A DNA stretch of 64,000 nt from Prochloron sp965198675 (GCA_965198675.1 OZ240666.1:434001-498000); one strand, 5' to 3'; counted from the first letter of the stretch, positions 16,108 to 25,662 are shown. The notes: generated from the letters alone by a model not told the origin. Numbers and translations: made by a program.

Positions 16108-17765
16108 GTATTTTCATTTGTAGTTTGTCTTACAGGAATTGTCACAATAAAGGTAGAACCTTCACCAGGAGTACTCGTGGCAGTTATTTCCCCACCATGT
16201 CTTGCCACAATTTTGCGGCAAATAGCTAAACCAACTCCAGTGCCTTCATAAGCATTGCGCCCATGGAGACGTTGGAAAACGGTAAATATTTTCTCCACAT
16301 ATTTTTCCTCGAAACCGATCCCGTTATCGGTGACAGTTATGCGACACATTTCCCTGCTAATGGGTTCTTCATCAGGTTCTTCAACTTTCTCCTCATAGAT
16401 ATCTGCTTGAATCTGGATTTTGAGGGTGACTTCTTCCCGGCGATACTTGAGAGCATTCCCAATCAGATTCTGGAGCAATTGTCGCATTTGCAACCGGTCA
16501 GCTTGAATAGTGGGTAATTCTCCCAGTTCTATTTCAGCTTTTGTTTCCTCAATGGGCACTTCTAGATCGGACAAAACCCCTTGTAATACCCTGTTCAAAT
16601 CTGCCTTGACAAAGGGTTGAGCTCTGCTGGTTATCCGGGAGAAAGCCAGGAGGTCATTAATGAGGGTTTGGGCACGATTTCCAGCACTCTGCATTCTTTC
16701 CAGGTAATCTTTCCCCTTATCGGGGAGCCCATCAGCAAATTTAGATCTCAGGCGATCGCCAAAAGTTTGGATTTTACGTAGAGGTTCCTGCAAGTCATGG
16801 GAAGCCACAGAGGCAAAGTCCTGTAATTCCCGGTTACTCTGTTCTAGTTTAGAAGTAAATTCCCGCAAATCCTGTTCTACTTTTTTCCGCTCGAAGATTT
16901 CGGAGGCTAATTTTTTGTTCGCTTCTAATAACTCAGAGGTACGGACTTGAACCCGATGGTCTAATTCTGTGTTTAACTGCAACAGGGATTCTTCGTACTC
17001 CTTTGCTTGTGCAAAAACCTTGTCAAAAGTGGTTGTCAAAAATCCGATCTCATTTTGAGGTGTTAGGGGAGGCTCAAAAGTTCCCTTCTCATTACTGACT
17101 TCAACTGCTAAATTCAGTTTTCCCAATGGTCTCAGAACAGTAATATTAATGAGTATTCCCATGAAGAAGAGGATTGCCAGTATTCCTGTTAGCATGGTTA
17201 TGGTGGAAGTGGAAAAAGTTTGCCACGCCTCCTGTTCCATTTGCTCAAGATCCACAATTACGATGACCAAACCGCGACGTCCTGTCGTCGGGCCGAACAA
17301 AACGCTACTAAAGGGAAATACTTCCACCAAAACTGGTCTCTCGTCCATAATTCCCTGCCAATGAGCTCGAACCCCACTGCGAGAGGCTTGATCTATTGTG
17401 GGAGTCAATTTCGGATCAGCAAGTCTATAGGAACCCCCCCCACTATTAACTAATGTCTTCCCTGTGGGTGTTACAACTGCTACTTCCTGGATGACTGGCA
17501 GAGTGGCATAATTTTGCACCAATCGTCGCAGTATGAGAGGAGTATACCCTCCCTCCTGGCCTATCTCGATTTCCATGACTCCTTCGATAGCAAATACTAA
17601 ACCCTGGGTGATAGATTGAGCCCTTTGGTGAACTTGCTCCTCCAAGTCGGAGCGAATCAAAAAGTAATTGATACCGAGGGTAGCCGCTCCCACCGTTACC
17701 AGGGAGATAGCGAAGCCAGTGAGGAGTTGCCGAGAGAGACTGCCCTTAAATATACCTTTTTTCAT
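16104..17765 (-). CDS. membrane sensor histidine kinase with HAMP domain
   Basis: The 553-residue kinase has a first membrane helix (about 14-36), a periplasmic sensor of about 145 residues (QSITQGLVFAIEGVMEIEIG ... GRRGLVIVIVDLEQM), a second helix (about 187-211) and HAMP. A coiled coil (about 250-315) and HisKA with phospho-acceptor His323 (ASVASHDLQEPLRKIQTF) follow. The HATPase has an N box NLIGNALKYR, DNGIGFEEKY and GTGVGLAICRKI. The SHDLQEPL type is shared with phytochrome-like kinases that use Rcp1 regulators, which fits its neighbour. It overlaps the upstream binding-protein fragment by four bases, so it probably sensed through or with a solute-binding protein. Confidence 0.95.
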   Translation of the reverse strand: MKKGIFKGSLSRQLLTGFAISLVTVGAATLGINYFLIRSDLEEQVHQRAQSITQGLVFAIEGVMEIEIGQEGGYTPLILRRLVQNYATLPVIQEVAVVTPTGKTLVNSGGGSYRLADPKLTPTIDQASRSGVRAHWQGIMDERPVLVEVFPFSSVLFGPTTGRRGLVIVIVDLEQMEQEAWQTFSTSTITMLTGILAILFFMGILINITVLRPLGKLNLAVEVSNEKGTFEPPLTPQNEIGFLTTTFDKVFAQAKEYEESLLQLNTELDHRVQVRTSELLEANKKLASEIFERKKVEQDLREFTSKLEQSNRELQDFASVASHDLQEPLRKIQTFGDRLRSKFADGLPDKGKDYLERMQSAGNRAQTLINDLLAFSRITSRAQPFVKADLNRVLQGVLSDLEVPIEETKAEIELGELPTIQADRLQMRQLLQNLIGNALKYRREEVTLKIQIQADIYEEKVEEPDEEPISREMCRITVTDNGIGFEEKYVEKIFTVFQRLHGRNAYEGTGVGLAICRKIVARHGGEITATSTPGEGSTFIVTIPVRQTTNENT

Positions 17766-18233
17766 GGTTTCCTTGCCTCTATTGCTGCTGTTACTGCTTC
17801 TGGGTTGATTTCCACGTCTTGTCGAATAATGCGACTATGACGCTGGTCTTGAGTTAACAGGTCGATAATTTGTTGCTTTGCCTCAAGTAACCGTCCTTCT
17901 GCTTGAAACATCCGTTGATTCAAGGCAATGTCGCCTTTTTTCAGTCCGGAGTAATCCTGAGCAAAGGATTCCGGATTTTGACCCAGTTGGTTTGCCACTA
18001 CGGCAAATACTTCTTCTGGTTGGTTTTCCAAGGCATCCATTATCTCAAACCAGGTTAACATGAATTGGGTTAACTCATCTTTATTTGATACCAAAAAACT
18101 AGACCGAGTCATGAGACAATCAATCACCAGGCTATCCAAATCCTTGGTGGTGAATAAGATATTGCCCTCTATTGCTTTTGCCGTGCTGCTCAAAGAAGGT
18201 TCCCATAATACAGCCCCATCTAGCTTACCTTAA
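17762..18233 (-). pseudogene. 5'-truncated ABC-type solute-binding protein (NMT1/TauA-like)
   Basis: Only the C-terminal half remains. The frame is open from about 18233 (GKLDGAVLWEPSLS, the hinge motif of nitrate/sulfonate/thiamine-precursor binding proteins) through GNILFTTKDLDSLVIDCLMT and FMLTWFEIMDALENQPEE to EINPEAVTAAIEARKP. Upstream the homology ends at a taa followed by heptamer repeats, so the signal peptide and N-lobe are gone. Translation could start at a TTG (18193), but the product could not fold as a binding protein. It overlaps the sensor kinase by four bases and was the first gene of that operon. Confidence 0.75.
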
Positions 18234-18378
18234 AAACTCATAACTGGTCACTGGTAACTGGTCACTGGTCACTGCTATCAAGGGAGTAGGGAATAGTGAG
18301 CAGCGTTACGAAAAGTAGGGCACCCGCCATTGATGATGGCGGGGAAAACCCCAAGATTACTTGGAAGAGTTGGGTGTT
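18234..18378. repeat. heptamer repeats and hairpin
   Basis: Five or so heptamer units (about 18240-18274) are followed by a hairpin, cccgccattgatgatggcggg (about 18331-18351). This marks the breakpoint of the binding-protein gene. Confidence 0.7.
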
Positions 18379-18957
18379 CTAGATAACTTGCTCAAGACAT
18401 TCCCGTCTGATAGCTCGAAAAAGTGACTGTTGTACGTCAATAAAAGCCCTAAATCCTGCCAAAAATAGTTCTTTAATGGTCTGCTCTCCCTCCTGCAAGT
18501 ATTGACTAGCTAGAGAGAAGGCCTTCAGGGCACAGAGAAAATGTTCTTTTTCAACTCCTGAACCCTTATAGTTACCGTGAACAACAACCCAATACCAAGG
18601 ATTGATATTCTGGCCATTCACAATGACCTGGCGATTACCATTGCTCAGATATCCATCGAATCCTTGTCCTTTATTTTCATAGCGGATGACTTCATCGATG
18701 ACAGCATATTCATGGGAAGCTAAAATTTCCGATGCAGCATGAAACCCCATAGATTTGACCAATTCCCTGGCATTTCCGGGAACACCTTGATAGCCTTGAA
18801 CAGTTTTTTCCAGGATTTGGGTAAGATACTCAGGGGTCTGAGACAAGTTATTTTTTTGCTCCTCCCTGAGATTGGCAAAATCCCCAATAGCTTTTAGGGT
18901 TGCCACCGCTAGAGTTCGATGGGGAATATCTTTGTAGTGACAGTCGGCATGTTCATC
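18379..18957 (-). pseudogene. 5'-truncated gene of unknown function, abutting psbA
   Basis: The frame reads from 18957 (DEHADCHYKDIPHRTLAVAT) through LKAIGDFANLREEQKNN, VQGYQGVPGNARELVKSMGF, NPWYWVVVHGNYKG and FLAGFRAFIDVQQSLFRAIR to a stop at 18379. I do not recognise the family. A GTG at 18904-18906 could serve as start, but the coherent frame extends further and breaks exactly where psbA homology begins on the other strand, so the 5' end is lost. It is soluble in composition and has no signal peptide in the retained part. Confidence 0.6.
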
Positions 18958-19953
18958 TTAGGCTGGTTCGGCGTCCTGATGATTCCCTGCCTGCTCTCCG
19001 CCGCTACCTGCTTCATCATCGCCTTCATCGCTGCTCCTCCTGTGGACATCGATGGTATCCGCGAGCCAGTAGCAGGTTCCTTGCTCTACGGCAACAACAT
19101 CATCTCCGGTGCAGTTGTCCCCTCCTCCAACGCTATCGGTCTGCACTTCTATCCCATTTGGGAAGCAGCCTCCTTGGATGAGTGGCTCTACAACGGCGGT
19201 CCTTACCAGCTCGTTGTTTTTCACTTCCTTATTGGTATTTTTACCTACATGGGTCGTCAGTGGGAACTGAGCTACCGGTTGGGAATGCGTTCTTGGATTT
19301 GCGTGGCTTACAGCGCTCCTGTAGCTGCTGCTACCTCTGTCTTCCTCATCTACCCCATTGGACAAGGTTCCTTCTCTGATGGAATGCCTTTAGGAATCAG
19401 CGGTACCTTCAACTTCATGTTCGTGTTCCAAGCAGAGCACAACATCCTCATGCACCCCTTCCATATGTTGGGAGTAGCTGGTGTATTTGGTGGTGCTTTG
19501 TTCTCCGCAATGCACGGTTCTTTGGTAACTTCCTCCTTAGTGCGGGAAACCACCGAAACCGAATCTCAGAACTACGGCTACAAATTCGGCCAAGAAGAAG
19601 AGACCTACAATATCGTGGCAGCTCACGGCTACTTCGGTCGTCTTATCTTCCAATATGCTTCCTTCAACAACAGTCGTTCCTTGCACTTCTTCTTGGGTGC
19701 ATGGCCAGTAGTTGGCATTTGGTTCACTGCTATGGGTATCAGCACCATGGCTTTCAACCTGAACGGTTTCAACTTCAACCAGTCCATTCTTGACTCACAA
19801 GGTCATGTAATCGGAACCTGGGCTGACGTTCTGAACCGGGCAAACCTGGGTTTTGAAGTAATGCACGAGCGGAATGCTCACAACTTCCCCTTAGACTTGG
19901 CTGCCGGTGAGGCTGCTCCTGTAGCTCTTACTGCTCCTGCTATCCACGGGTAA
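18919..19953 (+). CDS. psbA: photosystem II D1 protein, 5'-truncated copy
   Basis: D1 binds the reaction-centre chlorophylls, pheophytin, QB and the Mn4CaO5 cluster. From GWFG onward (about residue 31 of normal D1; DNA from about 18958) the sequence is standard: AAPPVDIDGIREPVAGSLLY, Gln130 in MGRQWELS, TyrZ in FLIYPIGQG, Asp170 in SFSDGMP, HNILMHPFHMLG, and the C-terminal ligands in VMHERNAHNFPLDLA with the cleavable AAGEAAPVALTAPAIHG tail. The normal first 30 residues are missing. The apparent N-terminus, MGNIFVVTVGMFIL, is the antisense of the neighbouring truncated gene. There is no psbA leader or clear ribosome site. Unusual residues include Thr in GIFTYMG and Ser in RSWICVAY. Probably not functional D1 as placed. 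Confidence 0.85.
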   Translation: MGNIFVVTVGMFILGWFGVLMIPCLLSAATCFIIAFIAAPPVDIDGIREPVAGSLLYGNNIISGAVVPSSNAIGLHFYPIWEAASLDEWLYNGGPYQLVVFHFLIGIFTYMGRQWELSYRLGMRSWICVAYSAPVAAATSVFLIYPIGQGSFSDGMPLGISGTFNFMFVFQAEHNILMHPFHMLGVAGVFGGALFSAMHGSLVTSSLVRETTETESQNYGYKFGQEEETYNIVAAHGYFGRLIFQYASFNNSRSLHFFLGAWPVVGIWFTAMGISTMAFNLNGFNFNQSILDSQGHVIGTWADVLNRANLGFEVMHERNAHNFPLDLAAGEAAPVALTAPAIHG

Positions 19954-20002
19954 TCATCAGTGACCAGTTACCAGTTACCAGTTACCAGGTGACTGGAATG
20001 GT

Positions 20003-20040
20003 AAAAAAAGCGTCCTCCAATTTTGGGGGGCGTTTTTTTT
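20003..20040 (+). terminator. rho-independent terminator after psbA
   Basis: A GC-rich stem (gcgtcctcc / ggggggcg with an aatttt loop) is followed by eight T residues, about 50 bases after the psbA stop. An A-run on the 5' side makes it potentially bidirectional. Confidence 0.9.
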
Positions 20041-20145
20041 ATTAAACCGCAGAGGCGCAGAGGACACAGAGGAAGATAAGAGAGAGGGAAGAGGACAGGA
20101 GGCAGGGGGAAGGAGGATATAAGTTGACACTCCCCATCCCGCTTG

Positions 20146-20294
20146 CGCGTAGGATGCGTTACGCTAACAAAGTTTGTATTGTTGCTACTACTTACGGCTA
20201 GTAACGCATCCTACGGCTAGTAACGCATCCTACGGCTAGTAACGCATCCTACGGCTAGTAACGCATCCTACGGATGGGGTCTTCCGCGCGTTCG
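20146..20294 (-). repeat. dispersed taggatgcgtta repeat, copy B, with 19-bp tandem subrepeat
   Basis: In inverse orientation to copy A: gcgtaggatgcgttacgcta, acaaagtttgtattgttgct, then four tandem units of cggctagtaacgcatccta, ending ggatggggtcttccgcgcg and ttcg. It abuts the 3' end of the ROCO-like remnant. Confidence 0.85.
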
Positions 20295-20908
20295 ATAACT
20301 TGTTGTTGACTCCGATCGCCTTCTGCTTCAAAACCATCGAGTAATGGTTTTAAGTCTACTTTTTCCCCTAACTCTCCCACAAAATAGGTTTTCTCCCCAG
20401 CTTCCAAACTGTAAGCGCCGGGAGGATAAAAAGCCACGACGACGGTTTTTGTTTCCTATAATGACCATAGTGATGGTTTTGTCTTCGCGATCGCTACGAA
20501 CCAATGCTTTACAACCTTCATAGTGTAACACAACTCCATTGCGCCAATAGGTTTTTTGAGAAATTTGCTCATGGACCCGTACCATAAAGCGGGAGAAAAT
20601 GCTACTGGGCAAGACCCTATAATGATACTCAAAGGTTAAGGCATTATCCCAGTTTCCCCTATCCATTTCTTCTTTGGGTAAGAGGTTGGTCTTGATGGTT
20701 TAAAATTTTGTTGTATTCCGTTAGTCACCCACTCTGGTTTCAAAACGTTGGTATCTTCTAAACGGGGGTCATCCTGAAAATTTACCACAATACCCAAATC
20801 ATGCAAAAAGCGAACTAAGGGACGACAGTCTAACACGACCAGGTACAAGCTGCGCTCAGTCATGAAAAACTGGTGGGTGGCGTGCATTATTTCCTGTCGG
20901 ACACCCAA
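20295..20908 (-). pseudogene. ROCO (Roc-COR GTPase) protein fragment
   Basis: The upstream part reads THQFFMTERSLYLVVLD, a Roc GTPase segment, then joins directly to PLVRFLHDLGIVVNFQDD and TNVLKPEWVTNGI of the COR domain. About 150 residues between them have been deleted. The next frame continues NALTFEYHYRVLPSSIFSRF, NGVVLHYEGCKALVRSD. A third frame gives VVVAFYPPGAYSLEAGEKTY and VDLKPLLDGFEAEGDRSQQQ, whose origin I do not recognise. Several frameshifts and the flanking repeat show it is dead. Confidence 0.65.
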
Positions 20909-21535
20909 CCTGTACGGGTAGGGCTGTTTTATGTTCCACTGCTGAATATTAATGCCGTCGGTTTTGTTTTCCTGAGGGTATAGCTCTTACAAGTTCTCTA
21001 GTTGTGCTATTTTTGGGGGGGAGAGTAGAAAGTTGGTTCCTATGGAGGTATAGCACAGTTGCTTTTTCTCTAGCAGCTTGCTTAATTTTCCGAAGTACTT
21101 CTCGCTGGTTCATTACCTTCCTATTAAAATCGCCTATCTAGATATTATCATCAATTATACACCTGGGCGATCGCCTATCAGCGGACGCCAAAGGCGGTTG
21201 CTTGCGCTTTGCTTCACAATTATCTGCGGTTCCATTTTAGAGAATGTGGAATATGATAATTAATTATACACTATAGCGTAACCTTGTATATCCCTTTGCT
21301 CAATAGTATAATCCACGAAGGGACTTCCCCTGCTAGATATTTGCTCTTGTTATCATTAAATAGCAGGATTTGATATATAACGTCGAGAGGTGGGTAATGC
21401 CCACCCTACAAAACTTAGATCAGCGTTCATCCGCGGTTCCCAAAATTCCCCCTACGGATCAATAAATAAACCGCAGAGACGCAGAACCGAGTTGGAAAAG
21501 AGGAGAGGAGAGTATTAGAATCACTTCTGGGACCG
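20909..21535. other. gene-free stretch
   Basis: No convincing gene. It holds a cluster of cgatcgcct and gccaaaggcgg repeat words (about 21165-21235) that recur at 41845, 47695 and 63330, a short gggtgggtaatgcccaccct palindrome (about 21390), and a cgcagagacgcagaa repeat (about 21473). Confidence 0.5.
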
Positions 21536-21539
21536 AAAT

Positions 21540-22132
21540 AATCAAGAGCCATGCTAAATCTATCCTCAACAAAGCAACTGGGTTTATTGCCGCTTACGAC
21601 TTCACTTTAAACCCCTATCGAGGTTGTCAATACGGGTGCAGTTATTGTTATGCTGCTGCTTTTAGTCCTCATCCCAAAATGAGGTGAAATTGTTAGAACA
21701 GGAGTTGAAACAGTGACAAAAGAAAAATCCCACTGGTCTTCCCAGCATTTATATGAGTAGTGTCACGGATCCTTATCAACCCATTGAAGCAAAAACAAGG
21801 AAAATGGTCATGTTTTGATTATCGTCCAAGATAAAACACTCTGGAAAGCTTGTCATACCTTTTGGAATCCAAGTCTTGAGGAAGAAGGAAGAATGGTGAG
21901 GCAATTACTGGAAGAAATGGGGCTGAGTTTGGTTTGGTATAAGTATCTCACCTGTAGAGATAGTCGCACTCTGATGAAAAAGAAGGAATTTGCCAGGTTT
22001 GCCCGAAAAAATCTGCCGTTGCAAGAATTTATCGCTCCTCTGAACCGGGAATATTTAGGTTTTACCTATGACTCCAACTACGTTCTGGACGATTATATCA
22101 TTTTAGCTCGCCTAGTAGAGCGTCTAGACTAA
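21540..22132 (+). pseudogene. radical SAM protein fragment (spore photolyase-like family)
   Basis: The 5' piece (about 21550-21688) reads STLNKATGFIAAYDFTLNPY then RGCQYGCSYCYAAAFSPHPK, a CX3CX2C radical SAM loop. After a deletion and frame changes come SSVTDPYQPIE (about 21755) and a 3' piece (21815-22132) with CHTFWNPSLEEEGRMVRQLL and DSNYVLDDYIILARLVERL. The middle is missing and no intact product is possible. The function of the parent family is uncertain. Confidence 0.65.
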
Positions 22133-22278
22133 AATTGTGGGTAAACAACAAGCCTCTGATCCCCCCTTGATAAGGGGGGTGCCGTCAGGCGGGGGGATCC
22201 ACCCATCGTTAATATAAACCACAGAGACACAGAACCGAGTTGGAAAAGAGGATAAGAGAGGGTAAGAGAGGAGAACTA
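22133..22278. repeat. dispersed intergenic repeats
   Basis: A hairpin repeat gatccccccttgataagggg then ggtgccgtcaggcgggggga (about 22158-22200) recurs almost exactly at 45370-45422. An accacagagacacagaaccg repeat follows. Confidence 0.75.
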
Positions 22279-24405
22279 TTAATCTTCCCGCTGCCTACGG
22301 GCTCTAACTAATTTAATCTCCTCGTAACTGTAATCTTCCCCCAAATGTTCCCGAATAGTTTTGAGGGACTCCGGACCTACTGTTTCCATGGCTTTGAGGA
22401 TAATTTCTTGCCTCACTGGCAACACAAATCTATTTAAATCTATGGGCTGTTTCATGGAAATCAATTGAGTTAAATGGTCGTAGACTGTACTCAGCTTTAA
22501 ACTCCGTTTTGTTGCTATTTCCTCCCCATTTAAACCCTGGTTGTAAAATTGGAAAGTAATCATTTGCGTTGAAGTAGGAAGGGGTTCTGGCAATTTTTGC
22601 TCTTGACAAAAGGTGCGAATTACGGAAACAAAGCGATCGCCGTACTGTTCCAATTTATACTTGCCAACCCCGGAAATATTCCCAAACTCTGCTAAACTTT
22701 GGGGTTGTAATTGAGACATTAACCTTAAACTAGAGTCCCCAAAAATGACGTAAGGAGGAACTGACTGAGCGTCAGCAATGTGTTTGCGCAAAATTCTCAA
22801 CCGCTCGAACAACATTGACATTTCCGCAACTTTGGGGTTATAATCAGGTAAAAGTTTCTCTATGGTTGTGCGGTTGACAGCAATACTTACAGAACGTTGT
22901 TTGCGTAAGATTTCCCAACTACCTTTATTCAATTTCAAGACTCGATAACCGTCGGTAGTTTCTCCTAACAAACCCTGATGTAAGAGGGAGCGAGCGAGGA
23001 TTTTCCATTGGTCAGCAGTTTTATCTTTCCCAATGCCATAGGTAGATAATAGATGATGTCCATTCTGCTGTACTTTAGTATTTTTAGAACCCCGCAGCAC
23101 ATCGATAATATGCTTCATACCGAACCTTTCTCGACACCGAGCGACGCAGGAAAGAAATTTCTGAGCTTCAATAGTCCAATCTTCTATAGGTTTGGGGTTG
23201 AGACAATTATCGCAGTTCCCACAATTACCTTTAAATTTTTCCCCAAAGTAACTCAATTGAATGGTGCGACGACATTCTGTACCCTCTGCATATTCTATTA
23301 CTTTGTTTAACTGCTGGCGAGCAATAAGTTGTTCTCGTTTGTCGGGTTTTTCCCCGATTATATACTCAATTTTTTGAAGATCCCCTAAACTATAAAAGAG
23401 AGTGCATTTAGCCTGTTCCCCGTCTCTACCAGAGCGCCCTGATTCCTGATAATAACTTTCTAAATTTCGAGGTAAATCGTAATGAATGACAAAGCGCACG
23501 TCTAGTTTATTAATCCCCATGCCAAAAGCAATGGTAGCTACTATCACCTGGACATCATCGCGAATGAAGCGAATTTGATTGGTACTTCTATCTTCCGGGT
23601 TCATCCCTGCATGATAGGGTAAAGCTTGGATCCCGTCTCGTTGAAGTAGTTCAGCAGTTTCTTCTACTTTACGACGACTGAGACAGTAAACTATGCCGGA
23701 ACCTTTTTCACCCCGAATTATTTGGCAAAGTCGATTGTAGGTGCGCCGCTCTTTGGGAATTACTTCATAGTATAAATTAGGGCGATTGAAACTAGCAATA
23801 TGAATTCCCGGTTGTTTTAAACCCAGTTGTTGGCTAATATCCTGACGCACCCTCTTGGTTGCAGTAGCAGTGAGGGCTAAAGTGGGTACTTGGGGGTAAC
23901 GGTGGCGCAGTTGCCGTAACTGGCGATATTCCGGGCGAAAATCGTGTCCCCACTCGGAAACGCAATGAGCTTCATCGATGGCAAAGGCAGAAATCCCCAC
24001 CTTTTGGTATACTTGGTCCAGAAAAGGGGCAAATCTTTCATTCAATAATCTTTCTGGAGCGACGTAGAGTAATTTAATCTTGCCACTGAGAATATCTTCT
24101 TGTCGCGATCGCCCTTCTGTAGAACTCAAGGTACTATTGAGAAAGGTAGCTCCAATACCATTATCCCGCAGTCCAGTGACTTGGTCCTGCATTAAGGCGA
24201 TGAGGGGAGACACTACTACAGTTAAACCAGGTCTGAGTAATGCAGGTAGTTGGAAGCAGAGGGATTTTCCCCCTCCAGTGGGCATGATAATCAATAAATC
24301 CCGATTCTGAAGTGCTTCGGTGATAATCTTATCCTGTCCGGAACGAAAGCTGTCGTAACCGAAGTAGTGTTTTAGGGCTTGTTCCAGAGATTGGAAGTTT
24401 TCCAT
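22279..24405 (-). CDS. recQ: ATP-dependent DNA helicase RecQ
   Basis: RecQ unwinds 3'-5' and acts in RecF-pathway recombination and fork repair. The 708-residue protein has Walker A IIMPTGGGKSLCFQLPA, the DEAH box AIDEAHCVSEWGHDFRPEY, ALTATATKRVRQDI, IASFNRPNLYYEV, VIVATIAFGMGINKLDVRFV, and the ESYYQESGRSGRDGEQAKC arginine-finger motif. The RQC zinc module (CRRTIQLSYFGEKF, CGNCDNC), a winged helix and an HRDC domain (about 525-600) follow. The last 90 residues form the extra helix-turn-helix region found in long RecQ proteins. Intact. Confidence 0.97.
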   Translation of the reverse strand: MENFQSLEQALKHYFGYDSFRSGQDKIITEALQNRDLLIIMPTGGGKSLCFQLPALLRPGLTVVVSPLIALMQDQVTGLRDNGIGATFLNSTLSSTEGRSRQEDILSGKIKLLYVAPERLLNERFAPFLDQVYQKVGISAFAIDEAHCVSEWGHDFRPEYRQLRQLRHRYPQVPTLALTATATKRVRQDISQQLGLKQPGIHIASFNRPNLYYEVIPKERRTYNRLCQIIRGEKGSGIVYCLSRRKVEETAELLQRDGIQALPYHAGMNPEDRSTNQIRFIRDDVQVIVATIAFGMGINKLDVRFVIHYDLPRNLESYYQESGRSGRDGEQAKCTLFYSLGDLQKIEYIIGEKPDKREQLIARQQLNKVIEYAEGTECRRTIQLSYFGEKFKGNCGNCDNCLNPKPIEDWTIEAQKFLSCVARCRERFGMKHIIDVLRGSKNTKVQQNGHHLLSTYGIGKDKTADQWKILARSLLHQGLLGETTDGYRVLKLNKGSWEILRKQRSVSIAVNRTTIEKLLPDYNPKVAEMSMLFERLRILRKHIADAQSVPPYVIFGDSSLRLMSQLQPQSLAEFGNISGVGKYKLEQYGDRFVSVIRTFCQEQKLPEPLPTSTQMITFQFYNQGLNGEEIATKRSLKLSTVYDHLTQLISMKQPIDLNRFVLPVRQEIILKAMETVGPESLKTIREHLGEDYSYEEIKLVRARRQRED

Positions 24406-24480
24406 GTTGCTTAGTGATATTCTGGTTTTACATATGCTATCATAGAGGTTCGCCCAGGGGAAGGGCGCAAAGGAAGATAT

Positions 24481-25053
24481 ATGACTACACTTACTTTAGA
24501 TTACACACCCATTATTAATACCAGTCAAGGGCTGTTCGAGAGAATTTGTCAAGAAAACCCGGAACTTAGGTTAGAACGTACCCAAACGGGAGAATTAGTG
24601 ATTATGGCACCTACAGGGGGAGAAACGGGAAGATACAACTCGGAAATGAACTTCCAATTTAGACTTTGGAACAAACAAACTCAATTGGGGGAAGTATTCG
24701 ATTCCTCTACTGGATTTATTTTACCCAATGGTGCTAATCGTTCTCCCAATGTTGCTTGGGTAACAAAATCTCGCTGGAATAGTTTGACTGTAGCACAAAA
24801 AGAGACATTTATCCCCCTATGTCCAGATTTTGTCTTGGAATTACTGTCTCCTAGTGATAGTCTGAAAACTACTCAAGCAAAAATGAGAGAATATAGGTTA
24901 AATGGCGGCAGTTTGGGGTGGTTAATTAACCGGAAACGCTCAGAAGTGGAAATTTACCGTCCTGGGAGACCAGTAGAAGTGATACAATTTTCTCAATCCT
25001 TGTTAGGAGAGGATGTTTTACCTGGATTTATTTTGAATTTACAGGGAATTTAA
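24481..25053 (+). CDS. Uma2 family (DUF820) protein, tandem copy 1
   Basis: This 190-residue protein has the PD-(D/E)XK-like DUF820 fold common in cyanobacteria: FERICQENPELRLERTQTGE, VIMAPTGGETGRYN, SPNVAWVTKSRWNSL, CPDFVLELLSPSDSLKTTQA and LGWLINRKRSEVEIYRPG. Putative nuclease residues are Asp and Glu in PDFVLEL plus a distal Lys or Arg. In this copy the usual Asp of SPDVAWV is Asn (SPNVAWV), possibly weakening metal binding. The biological role is unknown. First of three units at an exact 609-bp period. Confidence 0.9.
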   Translation: MTTLTLDYTPIINTSQGLFERICQENPELRLERTQTGELVIMAPTGGETGRYNSEMNFQFRLWNKQTQLGEVFDSSTGFILPNGANRSPNVAWVTKSRWNSLTVAQKETFIPLCPDFVLELLSPSDSLKTTQAKMREYRLNGGSLGWLINRKRSEVEIYRPGRPVEVIQFSQSLLGEDVLPGFILNLQGI

Positions 25054-25089
25054 TCTCGCGCAAAGACGCAAAGGCGCAAAGGAAGATAT

Positions 25090-25662
25090 ATGACTACACT
25101 TACTTTAGATTACACACCCATTATTAAGACCAGCCAAGGGCTGTTCGAGAGAATTTGTCAAGAAAACCCGGAACTTAGGTTAGAACGTACCCAGACGGGA
25201 GAATTAGTGATTATGGCACCTACAGGGGGGGAAACGGGCAGACACAACGTGGAAATAAGCAGCAAATTTGTAGTTTGGAATGAACAGACTCAATTGGGGG
25301 AAGTATTCGATTCCTCTACTGAATTTATTTTACCCAATGGTGCTAATCGTTCTCCCGACGTTGCTTGGGTAACAAAATCTCGCTGGAATAGTTTGACTGT
25401 AGCACAAAAAGAGACATTTATTCCTCTTTGTCCAGATTTTGTCTTGGAATTACTGTCTTCTAGTGATAGTCTGAAAACTACTCAAGCAAAAATGAGAGAA
25501 TATAGGTTAAATGGCTGCCGTTTGGGGTAGTTAATTAACCGGAAACGCTCAGAAGTGGAAATTTACCGTCCTGGGAGACCAGTAGAAGTGATACAATTTT
25601 CTCAATCCTTGTTAGGAGAGGATGTTTTACCTGGATTTATTTTGAATTTACAGGGAATTTAA
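25090..25662 (+). pseudogene. Uma2 family protein, tandem copy 2, with a premature TAG
   Basis: Nearly identical to copies 1 and 3. TAG at 25528-25530 replaces the TGG (Trp) of LGWLINRKR, giving a 146-residue product. The frame then continues LINRKRSEVEIYRPGRPVEV to the same natural TAA. Other differences are small (for instance STEFILPNG for STGFILPNG and LLSSSDS for LLSPSDS). The leader (cgcaaagacgcaaaggcgca and aaggaagatat) is shared by all three copies. Confidence 0.9.

Noticed and set aside
18919..18960. A novel D1 N-terminus (MGNIFVVTVGMFIL)
   Set aside because: The same bases on the minus strand form the coherent 5' continuation of the adjacent gene (ADCHYKDIPHRTLAVAT), so the D1 'N-terminus' is an antisense by-product of a junction.
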